Counted from the first letter of the stretch, positions 24,328 to 33,445 are shown. The stretch: DNA of 49,515 bases from Niabella drilacis (GCF_900101395.1 NZ_FMZO01000027.1:1-49515); one strand, 5' to 3'. Notes: a model not told the origin generated them from the letters alone. A program made the numbers and translations.

Positions 24328-24978
24328 ATGAAAACAATGTTCCTGATGGCCTTTATTGGCCTTACCCTTTTTTCCTGTTCCAAAAAAGATAAAGTAGATA
24401 GTAGCGGCGCTCCGCATATAACAGCAATCCCCGGTTTTGGAGACAACCAGGGCGCCATACCAGGCACTGCATTTTCCCTGCCCCAGGGCATTCAGCTCCA
24501 GGGCAGCATTACGGGTGAAAATATGTCTCCGGTTTGTAAAACAGCCGGCTTTGGTACCCTGGTGGATGTGTACCTGGTCCTTAAAAACACCACTGCGGCT
24601 GCAATCAGGGTTACATTTCCTGCGGGGCTTACGCTGCTATCGGCCAGCACTGAGGACCAAAACGGCATTGTGGCGCAAAATTATGAAATAAGCATTGCCG
24701 CAGGCATTGCCTGTACCGTAAAACTGGGAGCTTATTGCATCAATTCGTCCCGGCACCCGGCCGGCTCTACATCGCGCTACACCTGGGGCCCCGTATGCAA
24801 TGCCCCGGCAATTGTATATTTATTAAACCTGCTGAAGGATAAAGACCTTGATAAAGATAATGACGACGGTGTGCAGCCTTCCGTATGGATGGTCAGCGCC
24901 GATAATACAGACCCGCAATCATCCAAACAAACCTGGAACATCGTTAGGGAATTTATAGCGGGGATTCCCAATAAGTAA
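24328..24978 (+). CDS. Lipoprotein of unknown function
   Basis: The ATG at 24328 starts a 216-residue protein with a typical lipoprotein signal (LTLFSCSKK, Cys18). The frame is open upstream to 24217, but that extension lacks a signal and runs into repeat sequence. The mature part has an Ig-like beta pattern (VDVYLVLKNTTAAAIRVTFPAGLTLLSA), a region with several Cys (CKTAGFG, GIACTVKLGAYC, GPVC), and an acidic loop DKDLDKDNDDG that could bind calcium. I do not recognise the family. It is a single-gene unit with its own -7 box. Confidence 0.75.
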   Translation: MKTMFLMAFIGLTLFSCSKKDKVDSSGAPHITAIPGFGDNQGAIPGTAFSLPQGIQLQGSITGENMSPVCKTAGFGTLVDVYLVLKNTTAAAIRVTFPAGLTLLSASTEDQNGIVAQNYEISIAAGIACTVKLGAYCINSSRHPAGSTSRYTWGPVCNAPAIVYLLNLLKDKDLDKDNDDGVQPSVWMVSADNTDPQSSKQTWNIVREFIAGIPNK

Positions 24979-25315
24979 GCAGGCATACAACAAGTGCCGG
25001 CAATCTTGTTAACGTTCAGGTTTGCCGTGTTTTTGTTCCTATGAACAAATGGGCCCTATTTGTATTCATTTTAACCGGAGCGATTGCTTCCATCACGGGT
25101 GCAGGAAAGCAATAACCGGCAGCAGGTACTTTGTTGTAAAAAACAAAGTGTAAAAAAATACTATTACACCCGGGACCGTTTCAGGATCAACCATTGTACA
25201 ATCACTTATCCGTTGCATTCCCCATGGCCAGGGTATTATATCATTGACGGAAACGCCGGAAAACCTGAATTTCCCCCATTGAACACCCGGCCACTATCGA
25301 AGTGAGATCCTGCTG

Positions 25316-25345
25316 TTTGTTTATGAAGCAAAAACTCTATTTTTA
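25316..25345 (+). promoter_or_regulatory. Candidate promoter of the DUF4421 gene
   Basis: TTTG (25316-25319), an 18-base spacer and TATTTTTA (25338-25345, one mismatch to TAnnTTTG) form a Bacteroidota-type promoter. Transcription would begin near 25352, about 25 bases before the GTG start, which supports that start. Between 24979 and this site I see only a 24-codon hydrophobic open frame (25041-25115), which I do not call a gene. Confidence 0.45.
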
Positions 25346-25377
25346 CGAAGAAGCAATCACCGATTAAACCCTGGATC

Positions 25378-26451
25378 GTGCCCATCAAGAAAGTCATAGC
25401 CGTTCTGTTGTTTTTTAGCCTGGGCCTCATGGCTCCTGCACAGGAAATGGATGCAGGCATAAAACAGGATACCGGCTACTACCGGCGATACAATCATAAA
25501 CTGACCCTGGGGCCCCTCCTGGTAAAAAAGAACAGCGTTTATTCCATCCGCTCTATAGACGAGGCATTTCCTTTGCGGTACTCCACCAATAATCCTACAC
25601 GGCTGGGACTCTCCATTGGTTACGACTGGCTTTCTGTAAGCGGTTCTGTAGGATTGGGCACCCTTGATCCCGATTATAAAAAAGAAAAAGGAAAAACAAA
25701 AGCTGCCAATTTCCAGATGTCGATAACCGGTAAATCTGTGCTGGGCGACCTTCATTTCCAGGTGAATAAAGGATTCTATTTAAGAGGACAACAGGACCCT
25801 GATTTTGCCTCCGGTACTTATTACGTACGGCCCGATATCAAAACACAGATCTTTGGAGCCACGATCAGGAAAATATTGAACGGGGACCGGTTCTCTATAA
25901 AGGCCCCGTTTGTATACGATAGCTGGCAGCAACGATCGTCCGGTACCTTTATGATCGGCGGCGAGTTTATTTACGGAAACGCAAAGGGCGACAGTGCCTT
26001 TGTGCCGGCAAATCTTTCATCCTTATTCCCCAATGCCTCTGTAAATTATATGCGTTATATTATGTTTGGCCCCACCGCGGGTTATGCGCATACTTTTGTA
26101 GTTAAAAAACATTTATTCGTAACAGGCCTTGTATCAGTTAACGGCGATGCAGCACAAACTCTTGAAAAAATGACCACGGGGGAACAACGTACCCGCTGGT
26201 ATTTTAGTCCCAACCTGAGCCTGAGAGGGGCCGTTGGATACAATACTGAAAAATGGGAGCTGGTAGGCTCCGTGATCTCCAACCGGTTCTTTATCGGCTC
26301 CAATATACAGGCTGCTAATTACCAAAATTATTCCGACCAGTTCCGGGTGGCATACCTGCGGCGTATCAATGCCGGAAAAACCATCCCCGCAGTCATCAAC
26401 TGGGGGCGCAGGGCGATCAATACGCTGGGATTTGGATGGCTGCTGGATTAA
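25378..26451 (+). CDS. DUF4421-family outer-membrane or secreted protein, GTG start
   Basis: This 357-residue protein has a Sec signal (VIAVLLFFSLGLMAPAQ). The body has many amphipathic beta strands of outer-membrane barrel type (LGLSIGYDWLSVSGSVGLG, TFMIGGEFIYG, FSPNLSLRGAVGY) and matches my memory of DUF4421, a Bacteroidota family of unknown function. The start must be the GTG at 25378: the frame is closed by TGA at 25324 and there is no ATG, TTG or other GTG between. It converges with the M16 gene across a repeat-rich gap. Confidence 0.8.
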   Translation: MPIKKVIAVLLFFSLGLMAPAQEMDAGIKQDTGYYRRYNHKLTLGPLLVKKNSVYSIRSIDEAFPLRYSTNNPTRLGLSIGYDWLSVSGSVGLGTLDPDYKKEKGKTKAANFQMSITGKSVLGDLHFQVNKGFYLRGQQDPDFASGTYYVRPDIKTQIFGATIRKILNGDRFSIKAPFVYDSWQQRSSGTFMIGGEFIYGNAKGDSAFVPANLSSLFPNASVNYMRYIMFGPTAGYAHTFVVKKHLFVTGLVSVNGDAAQTLEKMTTGEQRTRWYFSPNLSLRGAVGYNTEKWELVGSVISNRFFIGSNIQAANYQNYSDQFRVAYLRRINAGKTIPAVINWGRRAINTLGFGWLLD

Positions 26452-26562
26452 GAAGTTTCAGGTTTAAGGTTTCACGTTCAAAGTTGTGGCGAACCTAAAA
26501 CTTTATCCCGAAGTTTCGCATGCGCGGCAGGTTAAGGAACATAATCTTAAAGATCAATCCTG

Positions 26563-26698
26563 TTATAATGAACCGGAATCAATTTTATTAAAATGCGTAA
26601 TTACTAGTGGTTTGTGAGGACACAAACCACGGCCCACGCCACGGTCAGTGTCCTCACTGACCGAGAAAAGAAATAATTTTGATGCCGGCTTATTATTA
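26563..26698 (-). repeat. 136-bp REPIN-like repeat, copy 2
   Basis: This is the exact reverse complement of 182-317 over all 136 bases, with clear divergence at both boundaries. The two hairpins and complementary loops are the same. Here it sits between two convergent 3' ends, whereas copy 1 abuts a stop codon, so both lie beyond coding regions. Perfect identity argues for recent copying or ongoing gene conversion. Confidence 0.9.
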
Positions 26699-26761
26699 GA
26701 TGAAGAACGGCTGCAGAAATTTCTACCGTCAATCCCGGGATTGGTGCTCCGGATGGAGGAT

Positions 26762-26886
26762 CGTGTTTATAGCAATGTTTCATTATTGGGATCAGGCTCC
26801 GTAGGATGCCGCGTAACACGGGGGTATCCTACGGAGCCGGTTGCTTTATGGTCACTGTTCTATAAACACGCGGTGCCCATGGCACC
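26762..26886. repeat. Composite palindromic repeat, copy 2
   Basis: CGTGTTTATAG (26762-26772) and CTATAAACACG (26860-26870) form a perfect 11-bp inverted pair. Inside, 26795-26838 is a long hairpin with arms GGCTCCGTAGGAT and ATCCTACGGAGCC; outside lies the hairpin GGTGCC/GGCACC (26872-26886). Spacing and arms match the element at 1125-1266, while the hairpin stems differ by compensating changes. A perfect palindrome CAATCCCGGGATTG (26730-26743) lies just outside on the left. Confidence 0.75.
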
Positions 26887-26993
26887 CAGATTCTTATATA
26901 CCCCTTTTATCCCTTTAATCTTAAACCGGTTTTATGAATCCTGTTAAAGTTTGCTTGACGCACATGCGAAGTTTCGGGACTCAAACCGGGAAC

Positions 26994-28268
26994 CTAAACC
27001 ACCGTCAGCTCATAAAACGCCTCCGGGTGCAGGTATTTATTGGCCATCTCCTGCAGATCGGCGGCCGTAATGGTTTTTATATTTTGTATCGAACGTTCAA
27101 AGAAGGCATTGTCCAGGTCGTTCAGCACAATGTTCTTCCAGCGTCCAATGATATGAAAAGGCCCGTCCAGGTCGCCCAGGATCGATCCCATCATAAAATT
27201 CTTAACCAGCAGGAGCTCTTCCGCGTCAACCGGCTCTTCCCTCAGGATGGCCATTTCCCGGTATACTTCTGCTATGGCGGCGGCGCTTACCTCCCGGCCG
27301 GCTTCTGTTGATATCATCCAGCCGTTATCATAACGGTTATTCAGCAGGTAACTATGAATGCCATAGGTATACCCCTTTTCTTCCCGGACATTGGCCATCA
27401 GCCGGCTTCCGAAATACCCTCCAAATACCACGTTCAACACCTGGCATTTTAAAAAATCGGGGTGATGCCGATTAAAAAAAGGCCGGGCGATCCGTATAGA
27501 GCCCTGGTTATTTTTGTCGTCATTGATCACTTCATATTTTTTTTGCGCTGCGGGATCAATACTGAAATTCCGGTTTTTTACAGCAGCGTTGGGCAGGTCG
27601 CCAAAACAGGCATCCAGCAGCTGATCAATATGCTCCGGCAACCTTCCGGCAATAAAGATTTTCAGGCTTCCGTTCCGGTAATAGGTTTCATAAAACGACA
27701 ACAGATCTTCACGGGTCAACCGGTCAAAATCTTCATGGCGGCTAAATCGGCCATAGGGATGCATTTCGCCAAACAGGTATACATCAATCAGCCGACCGGC
27801 CACAAAGCTGCTCTTTTTCAGGTTCACATCCAGCTTTTGTTTCATATTCTGCACGGCAATTTCCATCTCCTTTTGCGGCATGGTGCTTCCGGCAATGATC
27901 TCTTTTACCGCAGGTAACAATTCTTTGATGTGCTTTGTAAGACAGTGCAGGCTGATCGTTGCGGTTTCCGCATAGCAGTTCCGGTTCAGGTAGGCCCCGT
28001 AATAATCAAAATACTCATTGATCTCATACGCGCTTTTAGACCCGGTTCCGTTCTTTAGCAAATGGTTGGTTACCGCGGCCTGCAGGTTCTTTTCTTCCTG
28101 CCAGTTCCCGGCATCAAACACCCATTCGATCTGCAGCACATCTTCTGTTCCTGCGTCAATAGCATATACTTTTACGCCGTTTTTCAGCGTATATTTCTGG
28201 TACGGTTGTAACTGTAGATTGAAATTCACGGCATCCACAAAGGGAGGCGCCACGGTTCTGTCCGGCAT
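26994..28268 (-). CDS. M16B (insulinase-like) protein lacking the zinc motif
   Basis: This 424-residue protein has the two-domain M16B layout: N-terminal half with LKNGVKVYAI and FDAGNWQEEKN, C-terminal half with NVREEKGYTYGIHSYL (the conserved R/Y motif) and GSRLMANVREE. The inverzincin motif HxxEH is absent; the place is occupied by AAVTNHLLKNGTG (about residues 64-76), and the downstream Glu is not evident either. Such members act as the inactive half of heterodimeric M16 peptidases. The usual active partner is not adjacent here: the neighbours are a small membrane protein and repeats. There is no signal peptide, so it is probably cytoplasmic. Confidence 0.85.
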   Translation of the reverse strand: MPDRTVAPPFVDAVNFNLQLQPYQKYTLKNGVKVYAIDAGTEDVLQIEWVFDAGNWQEEKNLQAAVTNHLLKNGTGSKSAYEINEYFDYYGAYLNRNCYAETATISLHCLTKHIKELLPAVKEIIAGSTMPQKEMEIAVQNMKQKLDVNLKKSSFVAGRLIDVYLFGEMHPYGRFSRHEDFDRLTREDLLSFYETYYRNGSLKIFIAGRLPEHIDQLLDACFGDLPNAAVKNRNFSIDPAAQKKYEVINDDKNNQGSIRIARPFFNRHHPDFLKCQVLNVVFGGYFGSRLMANVREEKGYTYGIHSYLLNNRYDNGWMISTEAGREVSAAAIAEVYREMAILREEPVDAEELLLVKNFMMGSILGDLDGPFHIIGRWKNIVLNDLDNAFFERSIQNIKTITAADLQEMANKYLHPEAFYELTVV

Positions 28269-28334
28269 TGTATCTCTTGTTTAGACCGCAAATATACGGT
28301 TGAAGCTTCTGAAATACGGATGATGAGGAAGGGT

Positions 28335-28796
28335 TTACCGGAGGGCCTTCCGGTACCAGCCAATGAGCAGGTTGGCGATAAAGACCAGCTGCACTGCAAT
28401 AAGCCCAGCAATGCTGCCAACCAGGACGGCATTAGCATTCCTGAAAAAAGATACCGGCTCCTCACCCGGTTCCGCCATATACCGGCGGGGCAGATGTGAT
28501 AAGCCGTTGGGATGCCTGTATCCATACCACAAAATAAACAAAAGGATTACCAGGGTGGCCAGCGTGTGAAACCAGGTCAGCTTATTTGAAAAAAGGATCC
28601 TGTGGGTTGCCATATAAATGAGCCATAATAAAAAGAGAAAAAAAGCGGCAAATCCCAAAATATGCGCCTGCGCCATAACAAACATGGTATCATACAGGTG
28701 AATATCGATCCATTCCCTGTTGCTGGTAAAAAGCCCGGTAACAAATAATACAACAGCGGTCACCAGCAAAAATACGTAGGGCATTCTCTTAAGCAT
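28335..28796 (-). CDS. Small membrane protein with four predicted helices
   Basis: From the ATG at 28796 this is a 153-residue protein (the frame is open to 28841). It has four likely transmembrane segments: about 6-24, 44-68, 78-97 and 120-148. The segment HLYDTMFVMAQAHILGF resembles helix segments of cytochrome c oxidase subunit I (DTxxVxAHxH), but only one possible haem ligand is present, so it may be a relative without metal or a chance likeness. The function is unknown. It is transcribed towards the M16 gene (66 bases apart), and RicT lies upstream. Confidence 0.65.
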   Translation of the reverse strand: MLKRMPYVFLLVTAVVLFVTGLFTSNREWIDIHLYDTMFVMAQAHILGFAAFFLFLLWLIYMATHRILFSNKLTWFHTLATLVILLFILWYGYRHPNGLSHLPRRYMAEPGEEPVSFFRNANAVLVGSIAGLIAVQLVFIANLLIGWYRKALR

Positions 28797-28912
28797 GTAT
28801 CGATCCTTTATCCGGCAAATATAACGAGATAAAAGGACCAAAGCCCCTGTCTGTGAGAGGGAATCCGGTACCGGTGCTCAACCCGGAAAACACAGCCGGT
28901 CTTCAAAAAAAC

Positions 28913-30232
28913 CTACGCGTCCGTTTTGCCCTGCTTTTTTCCTTCTGGTTGCTTATGCCGGTTGGGCTTATGCCTGGATTGCTGCGGGCGCCCGCCTTCT
29001 GCCTTTTTTTGCTGGGGCTGGGAAGATGGCTGCTTTGCGGGTTGCTGCCTGGGAGCCTGGGCCTGTTTCTGACCCGTAGCCTGCGAACGTTGCTGCTGCT
29101 GTTGATTTTTCTTTTGCTGGCGCTTTTTTTTGTCGGCCCGCTCCAGGCTGCGCAGGCTGATCTGGCCCACCACATCCACAAACTCCGGCTCCACCTCCAC
29201 CGGCTTTGAACTGGTTACTTCCACCGGCTCCAGTTCTTCGGGGATCACGTTCTGGCGGTTCAGCGATTTTATCTTACGCACCCTTTCAATGGTCAGCGGG
29301 TACTGTTTATTACTGTCTGGCAGGGCATACCACATCAGGTTTTTGAAGATATCCTTTTTGATCAGGTAAGCATTACCCTTGGCCACCTGGATCTGGTCAC
29401 AGTCGTTCGGGAATCCCTGAAGCGCATCCAGGTAAGTGTCCAGTTCATAGTTCAGGCAGCATTTCAGACGACCGCACTGGCCACTTAATTTGGTTTGGTT
29501 GATGGAAAGGTTCTGATAACGGGCTACCGTGGTATTCACAGATTTGAAATCGGTTAACCAGGTGGAACAGCACAATTCTCTTCCGCAGCTTCCAATACCG
29601 CCCACTTTCCCCGCCTCCTGGCGGGCACCGATCTGGCGCATTTCTACCTTTACCTTAAATTCCTGGGCATACACTTTGATGAGCTCCCTGAAATCCACAC
29701 GACCGTCAGCAATATAGAAAAAGGTCGCTTTCCGCCCATCTGCCTGCATCTCTACCTGGCTGATCTTCATGTTGAGATTCAGCTGCTTGGCAATTGCCCT
29801 ACTCCGGATCACCGCTTCCGGCTCCCGGTCCTTATTGATCCTGCGCTGGTCCAGATCCCTGTCTGTTGCCGTCCGCAGCACTTTCTTCATTTCGGGGTTT
29901 TCTTCTTTGACTCCATACTTTTTCATCTGGAGCCGCACAATTTCGCCTGTAAGAGAAACTTCTCCCACATCAAAACCGCTTACGCCTTCCACGGTCACAA
30001 GATCCCCTTTCTCAAATAATTGTAATGTTGTATTCCGGTAAAAATCCTTCCTCGTTCCTTTGCTGAAGCTTATTTCCACCACGTTGCACTGATCTTCGGT
30101 GTTTGCCATGGGAAGGTTGCGTAGCCAATCATAGGTATTCATCCTGTTACAACCACCTGTACTGCAACCACCATTACTTTTACATCCATTCGGTTTTCCA
30201 CCAGTGGCGGTACCGCAATTTGAACAACCCAT
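28913..30232 (-). CDS. ricT: RicT/PSP1-domain regulatory iron-sulfur protein
   Basis: This 439-residue protein has a central PSP1/RicT domain (about 45-290) with the conserved Cys motifs CGRELCCSTW and CGRLKCC, which bind an Fe-S cluster in the Bacillus RicAFT complex that regulates RNase Y-dependent RNA processing. Two features are added in this lineage: a Cys/Gly-rich N-terminus (six Cys in about 28 residues) and a basic, Gln/Lys-rich disordered tail from about residue 350. It lies between DNA polymerase III delta' (upstream, same strand) and the small membrane protein. Neighbouring ricT and holB genes are common in bacteria. Confidence 0.9.
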   Translation of the reverse strand: MGCSNCGTATGGKPNGCKSNGGCSTGGCNRMNTYDWLRNLPMANTEDQCNVVEISFSKGTRKDFYRNTTLQLFEKGDLVTVEGVSGFDVGEVSLTGEIVRLQMKKYGVKEENPEMKKVLRTATDRDLDQRRINKDREPEAVIRSRAIAKQLNLNMKISQVEMQADGRKATFFYIADGRVDFRELIKVYAQEFKVKVEMRQIGARQEAGKVGGIGSCGRELCCSTWLTDFKSVNTTVARYQNLSINQTKLSGQCGRLKCCLNYELDTYLDALQGFPNDCDQIQVAKGNAYLIKKDIFKNLMWYALPDSNKQYPLTIERVRKIKSLNRQNVIPEELEPVEVTSSKPVEVEPEFVDVVGQISLRSLERADKKKRQQKKNQQQQQRSQATGQKQAQAPRQQPAKQPSSQPQQKKAEGGRPQQSRHKPNRHKQPEGKKQGKTDA

Positions 30233-30457
30233 TCTGAATTTTTTATAGGGAGGGTGGCAGCGTGCTATGAACTTTTGATGTAATATTATTATACCAGGCC
30301 AAACAATATATTGGTCTTAATTGCAATAATAACCGGAAAGTCGACCGGTTATGATATATCTGGCTAATAAACGGCAAAAATCAAATTCACAAAACGCACA
30401 AAAACTTCAACACCCCATTTGTTTTTAAAAAATCAATTCCTCTCCTTACCAAACACC

Positions 30458-31669
30458 TCATTCATTCAAAAATACGATTTTGTCTTTAATGATATGATAA
30501 ATTTTAATGGTAAGGGCCATAAACAGCATTTTACTATTAGCGTTCCGTTCTATATAATAAGCAGCATTATCCAGCTCCGTAATAATCGCTTCCTGCTGCT
30601 CCATACCCGTGATCTTGTTAAAACGGCCCGCAAAATCCCGGTCTTTCTCCGGATATCCTTCGCCGGCGTTCTCCAATACCTGCATTTTTAGCGCCAGTTG
30701 CAGCAGATGATTGAAATACTGTAAAAATTGCTTCTGCTTTTCCCGGCCCAGTTTACTGACCTCATCCACCCACTTTGACTGGGCTATGGGCCCTGTTTTC
30801 ATAATGGCGTTCAGCCAGTCGCGCAACAGCTCCTGCCAGTCTTCATCTGCATGCTGCACCATTTGCAGGGCAGTATGATAGTTTCCCTGGCTTACAGCGG
30901 CAATCCGGGCGGCTGTTTCCTGTGTTGTATGATTGTTTTCCGTCAGGGCCATCTCAATATCCCTGTCTTCAAGCAGCGGCACTTTTATCAGCTGTACACG
31001 GCTGAGGATGGTTGCCAGTATCTGGCTTTCATTTTCAGCCACAAATAAAAATACCGTGTTGGGGGGCGGTTCTTCAATCAGTTTCAAAAGCTTGTTACCC
31101 TCGTTGCCCAGGTACTCGGGAAGCCACATGATCAACACCTTATATTCGCTCTCAAAGCTTTTTAGATTTAATTTTTTTATGATATCATTACATTCCTGTG
31201 CGGTGATATTTCCCTGTTTATTCTCTGCGCCAATAAACTGCAGCCAGTCGTAGGCATTACCATATGGGTATCCCCTTAAAAACTCCCGCCATTCTGTAAT
31301 ATAATCAGTGCTAATGGGCGGAGTTCCGGATTTTTTGGTAACCACCGGGTAGCTGAAGTGTATATCCGGATGGGCAAAAGCTGCTGCCTTTACACAGGAT
31401 GGACAGGTACCGCAGGAATCAGCTTCCCCGCTTACTTCCGGCACCGGGGCCGGCGTCAGGTCGCCAAACAGTGAAGCGCCCTGCTGCGGAGGATTTTTGG
31501 GGGAAGCCCTTTCACAAACAATATACTGGGCAAATGCCAGGGCCAGCGACAGGGCACCACTGCCTTCTTTGCCTAAAAATAAAATGGCGTGTGCCAGCCG
31601 GTTCTCCTTCATCAGTTCGGGGAGTTCCTTTTTCAGCGTATGCTGACCAATAACCTGCTTAAACTGCAT
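30458..31669 (-). CDS. holB: DNA polymerase III delta' subunit
   Basis: This 403-residue AAA+ clamp-loader subunit starts at the ATG 31669 (MQFKQVIGQHTLKKEL); the frame is open upstream but the added residues do not fit the family. It shows VIGQHTLKKEL, AHAILFLGKEGSGALSLALAFAQYI (a P-loop without the usual Lys), a zinc-binding group with CGTCPSC, KLLKLIEEPPPNTVFLFVAEN and the SRVQLIKVPLL sensor-type segment. It works with tau/gamma and delta to load the sliding clamp. Lack of a functional P-loop is normal for delta'. The C-terminal collar domain is complete. Confidence 0.92.
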   Translation of the reverse strand: MQFKQVIGQHTLKKELPELMKENRLAHAILFLGKEGSGALSLALAFAQYIVCERASPKNPPQQGASLFGDLTPAPVPEVSGEADSCGTCPSCVKAAAFAHPDIHFSYPVVTKKSGTPPISTDYITEWREFLRGYPYGNAYDWLQFIGAENKQGNITAQECNDIIKKLNLKSFESEYKVLIMWLPEYLGNEGNKLLKLIEEPPPNTVFLFVAENESQILATILSRVQLIKVPLLEDRDIEMALTENNHTTQETAARIAAVSQGNYHTALQMVQHADEDWQELLRDWLNAIMKTGPIAQSKWVDEVSKLGREKQKQFLQYFNHLLQLALKMQVLENAGEGYPEKDRDFAGRFNKITGMEQQEAIITELDNAAYYIERNANSKMLFMALTIKIYHIIKDKIVFLNE

Positions 31670-31846
31670 GCGGCAAATGTAGGAAGATAATACCACTGAG
31701 GCACTGAAGCTCAGAATTTTCAATATTCCCCGTATGGAGTGTCCGGTAGAATACATGTGCAAGCAGGTGGTTATGGCTCAAAAACCAATTCCTACTGTTT
31801 ATATATAGTAGTAAATACGAACTTTGCACCTTGAATTTTTCTGAAT

Positions 31847-33259
31847 ATGAAAATAGAACAGATCTACACCGGATGCCTGGCCCAGGGTGCTTATTACATA
31901 TCCTCCCGGGGTGAGGCGGCCATTATTGACCCCCTGCGGGAAGTTCAGCCTTATATTGACAGGGCCGCAAAAGATGGGGTTACCATCCGGTATATATTTG
32001 AAACGCATTTTCATGCCGATTTTGTGAGCGGACATATTGACCTTGCCGCAAAAACCGGCGCACAGATCGTGCTGGGCCCCACAGATGCCCACCTGGGCTA
32101 TAACGCCCACATAGCCAGGGACGGGGAAACATTTAAGATCGGCAACGCCACCATAAAAGTGCTGCACACCCCCGGGCATACCCTGGAAAGTGCCGTTTAT
32201 TTGCTAATAGACGAAACCGGGAAAGAAACCGCCATTTTTACGGGGGACACCTTATTTATAGGAGACGTGGGCCGGCCGGATCTGGCCCAAAAAATAGCCG
32301 GGGATCTTACCAAAGAAAAGCTGGCCGGGTTGCTGTTCGATTCGCTGCGCAATAAGATCATGCCCCTGCCCGATGCGCTGATCGTTTACCCGGCACACGG
32401 CGCGGGGAGTGCCTGTGGCAAAAATATGAGCCGCGAAACCACGGATACCCTGGGGCATCAGAAAAAAGTGAACTATGCCCTGGCCCCTGAACTGACCAAA
32501 GAGCAATTCATTACAGCGGTTACCGACGGGCTGACAGAGCCCCCCCAGTATTTTCCCCAAAATGTAAAAATGAATATTGAGGGATATGATAGTGTGGATG
32601 AAGTGCTGGAACGGGGTAATCATGCGCTGGACCCCGATGCATTTGAAGACGCGGCCAACCATACCGGCGCCATTATGCTGGATACCCGTACACCACAGGA
32701 CTTTGCAAAATCCTTTATACCTAACTCGATCAATATCGGGATCGATGGCAGCTTTGCTGTTTGGGTAGGCACCCTGATCCCGGACCTTAAGCAGGAGATC
32801 CTGATCATTGCCGACGAAGGCCGTGAAGAAGAAGTGGTAACCCGGCTGGCGCGCGTGGGTTACGATTACAGCATTGGCTACCTCAAGGGTGGTATTGACG
32901 CCTGGGAAAAGGCCGGTAAGGAAACGGATCATATTGAAAGCATTTCCCCCGATCAGCTGGCCGCCATTAGCCAGCCTCATATCCTGGACGTACGCAAGGA
33001 GAGCGAGTACCAGGCCGAGCATATTGAAGGAGCTGAAAATATACCGCTGGACTATATCAATCATCATATTGCAGCCATCGACCGGAACCAGCCTGTTTAC
33101 GTGCACTGCGCCGGCGGTTACCGTTCCATGATCTTTTCCTCTATTTTAAAAGCCCGTGGGTTTCACAATGTGATCGATGTACAGGGGGGATTTAAAGCCA
33201 TTAAGGATTCCGGCAGGTTTAACATTACCGACTTTGTGTGCTCCACCACCAAAAAATAG
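31847..33259 (+). CDS. Metallo-beta-lactamase fold/double rhodanese protein (persulfide dioxygenase-like)
   Basis: This 470-residue cytoplasmic protein has an MBL domain (1-250) with THFHADFVSGH (53-63), HTPGHTLES and FTGDTLFIGDVGRPDL. That set matches ETHE1-like persulfide dioxygenases, which oxidise glutathione persulfide to sulfite with Fe(II). Two rhodanese domains follow. The first (about 265-365) has IIADEGREEE where the active-site Cys loop should be and is probably inactive. The second (about 370-465) has VHCAGGYRS with a proper Cys. The likely job is sulfide detoxification or sulfur transfer. It is a single-gene unit reading away from holB. Confidence 0.88.
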   Translation: MKIEQIYTGCLAQGAYYISSRGEAAIIDPLREVQPYIDRAAKDGVTIRYIFETHFHADFVSGHIDLAAKTGAQIVLGPTDAHLGYNAHIARDGETFKIGNATIKVLHTPGHTLESAVYLLIDETGKETAIFTGDTLFIGDVGRPDLAQKIAGDLTKEKLAGLLFDSLRNKIMPLPDALIVYPAHGAGSACGKNMSRETTDTLGHQKKVNYALAPELTKEQFITAVTDGLTEPPQYFPQNVKMNIEGYDSVDEVLERGNHALDPDAFEDAANHTGAIMLDTRTPQDFAKSFIPNSINIGIDGSFAVWVGTLIPDLKQEILIIADEGREEEVVTRLARVGYDYSIGYLKGGIDAWEKAGKETDHIESISPDQLAAISQPHILDVRKESEYQAEHIEGAENIPLDYINHHIAAIDRNQPVYVHCAGGYRSMIFSSILKARGFHNVIDVQGGFKAIKDSGRFNITDFVCSTTKK

Positions 33260-33280
33260 ATTGTTAGCCTGCCATACTTT

Positions 33281-33445
33281 AAGAGCCTGTTTAAAATTCA
33301 TTCAGTGGCTTTATTATGGCTGTTTTGGGCTGCAACTGCGTTAAATTTTTCGCCATAGTGGCCTACCATGCCTGCAAAATTTTCCTTGTTTCGCTCCAAA
33401 ATAGCTTCATAATAAATTCCATCAATAAAATTTAAACAGGCTCTA
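33281..33445. repeat. MITE-like element with AGAGCCTGTTTAAA terminal inverted repeats
   Basis: A 165-base unit is bounded by AGAGCCTGTTTAAA (33282-33295) and its exact inverse (33431-33444). The interior on the minus strand keeps an open frame of about 48 codons ending inside the element, which may be the remnant of a transposase fragment or have no meaning. It fills most of the gap 33260-33612 between the MBL gene and the ABC exporter; the rest of that gap shows nothing I can name. Confidence 0.65.

Larger units (their letters stand above)
26507..26978. repeat. Outer imperfect inverted repeat around a cluster of small elements
   Basis: The 19 bases 26507-26525 match the inverse of 26960-26978 at 16 positions (core CATGCGAA). 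Between them lie the second copy of the 136-bp repeat and the second composite palindrome. The gap 26452-26993, between two convergent genes, contains no gene that I can support. Confidence 0.45.

Noticed and set aside
25041-25115. 24-codon hydrophobic open frame (MNKWALFVFILTG...) after the lipoprotein gene
   Set aside because: Too short, no promoter of its own and no second example in the window; could be a mini membrane peptide but unsupported.
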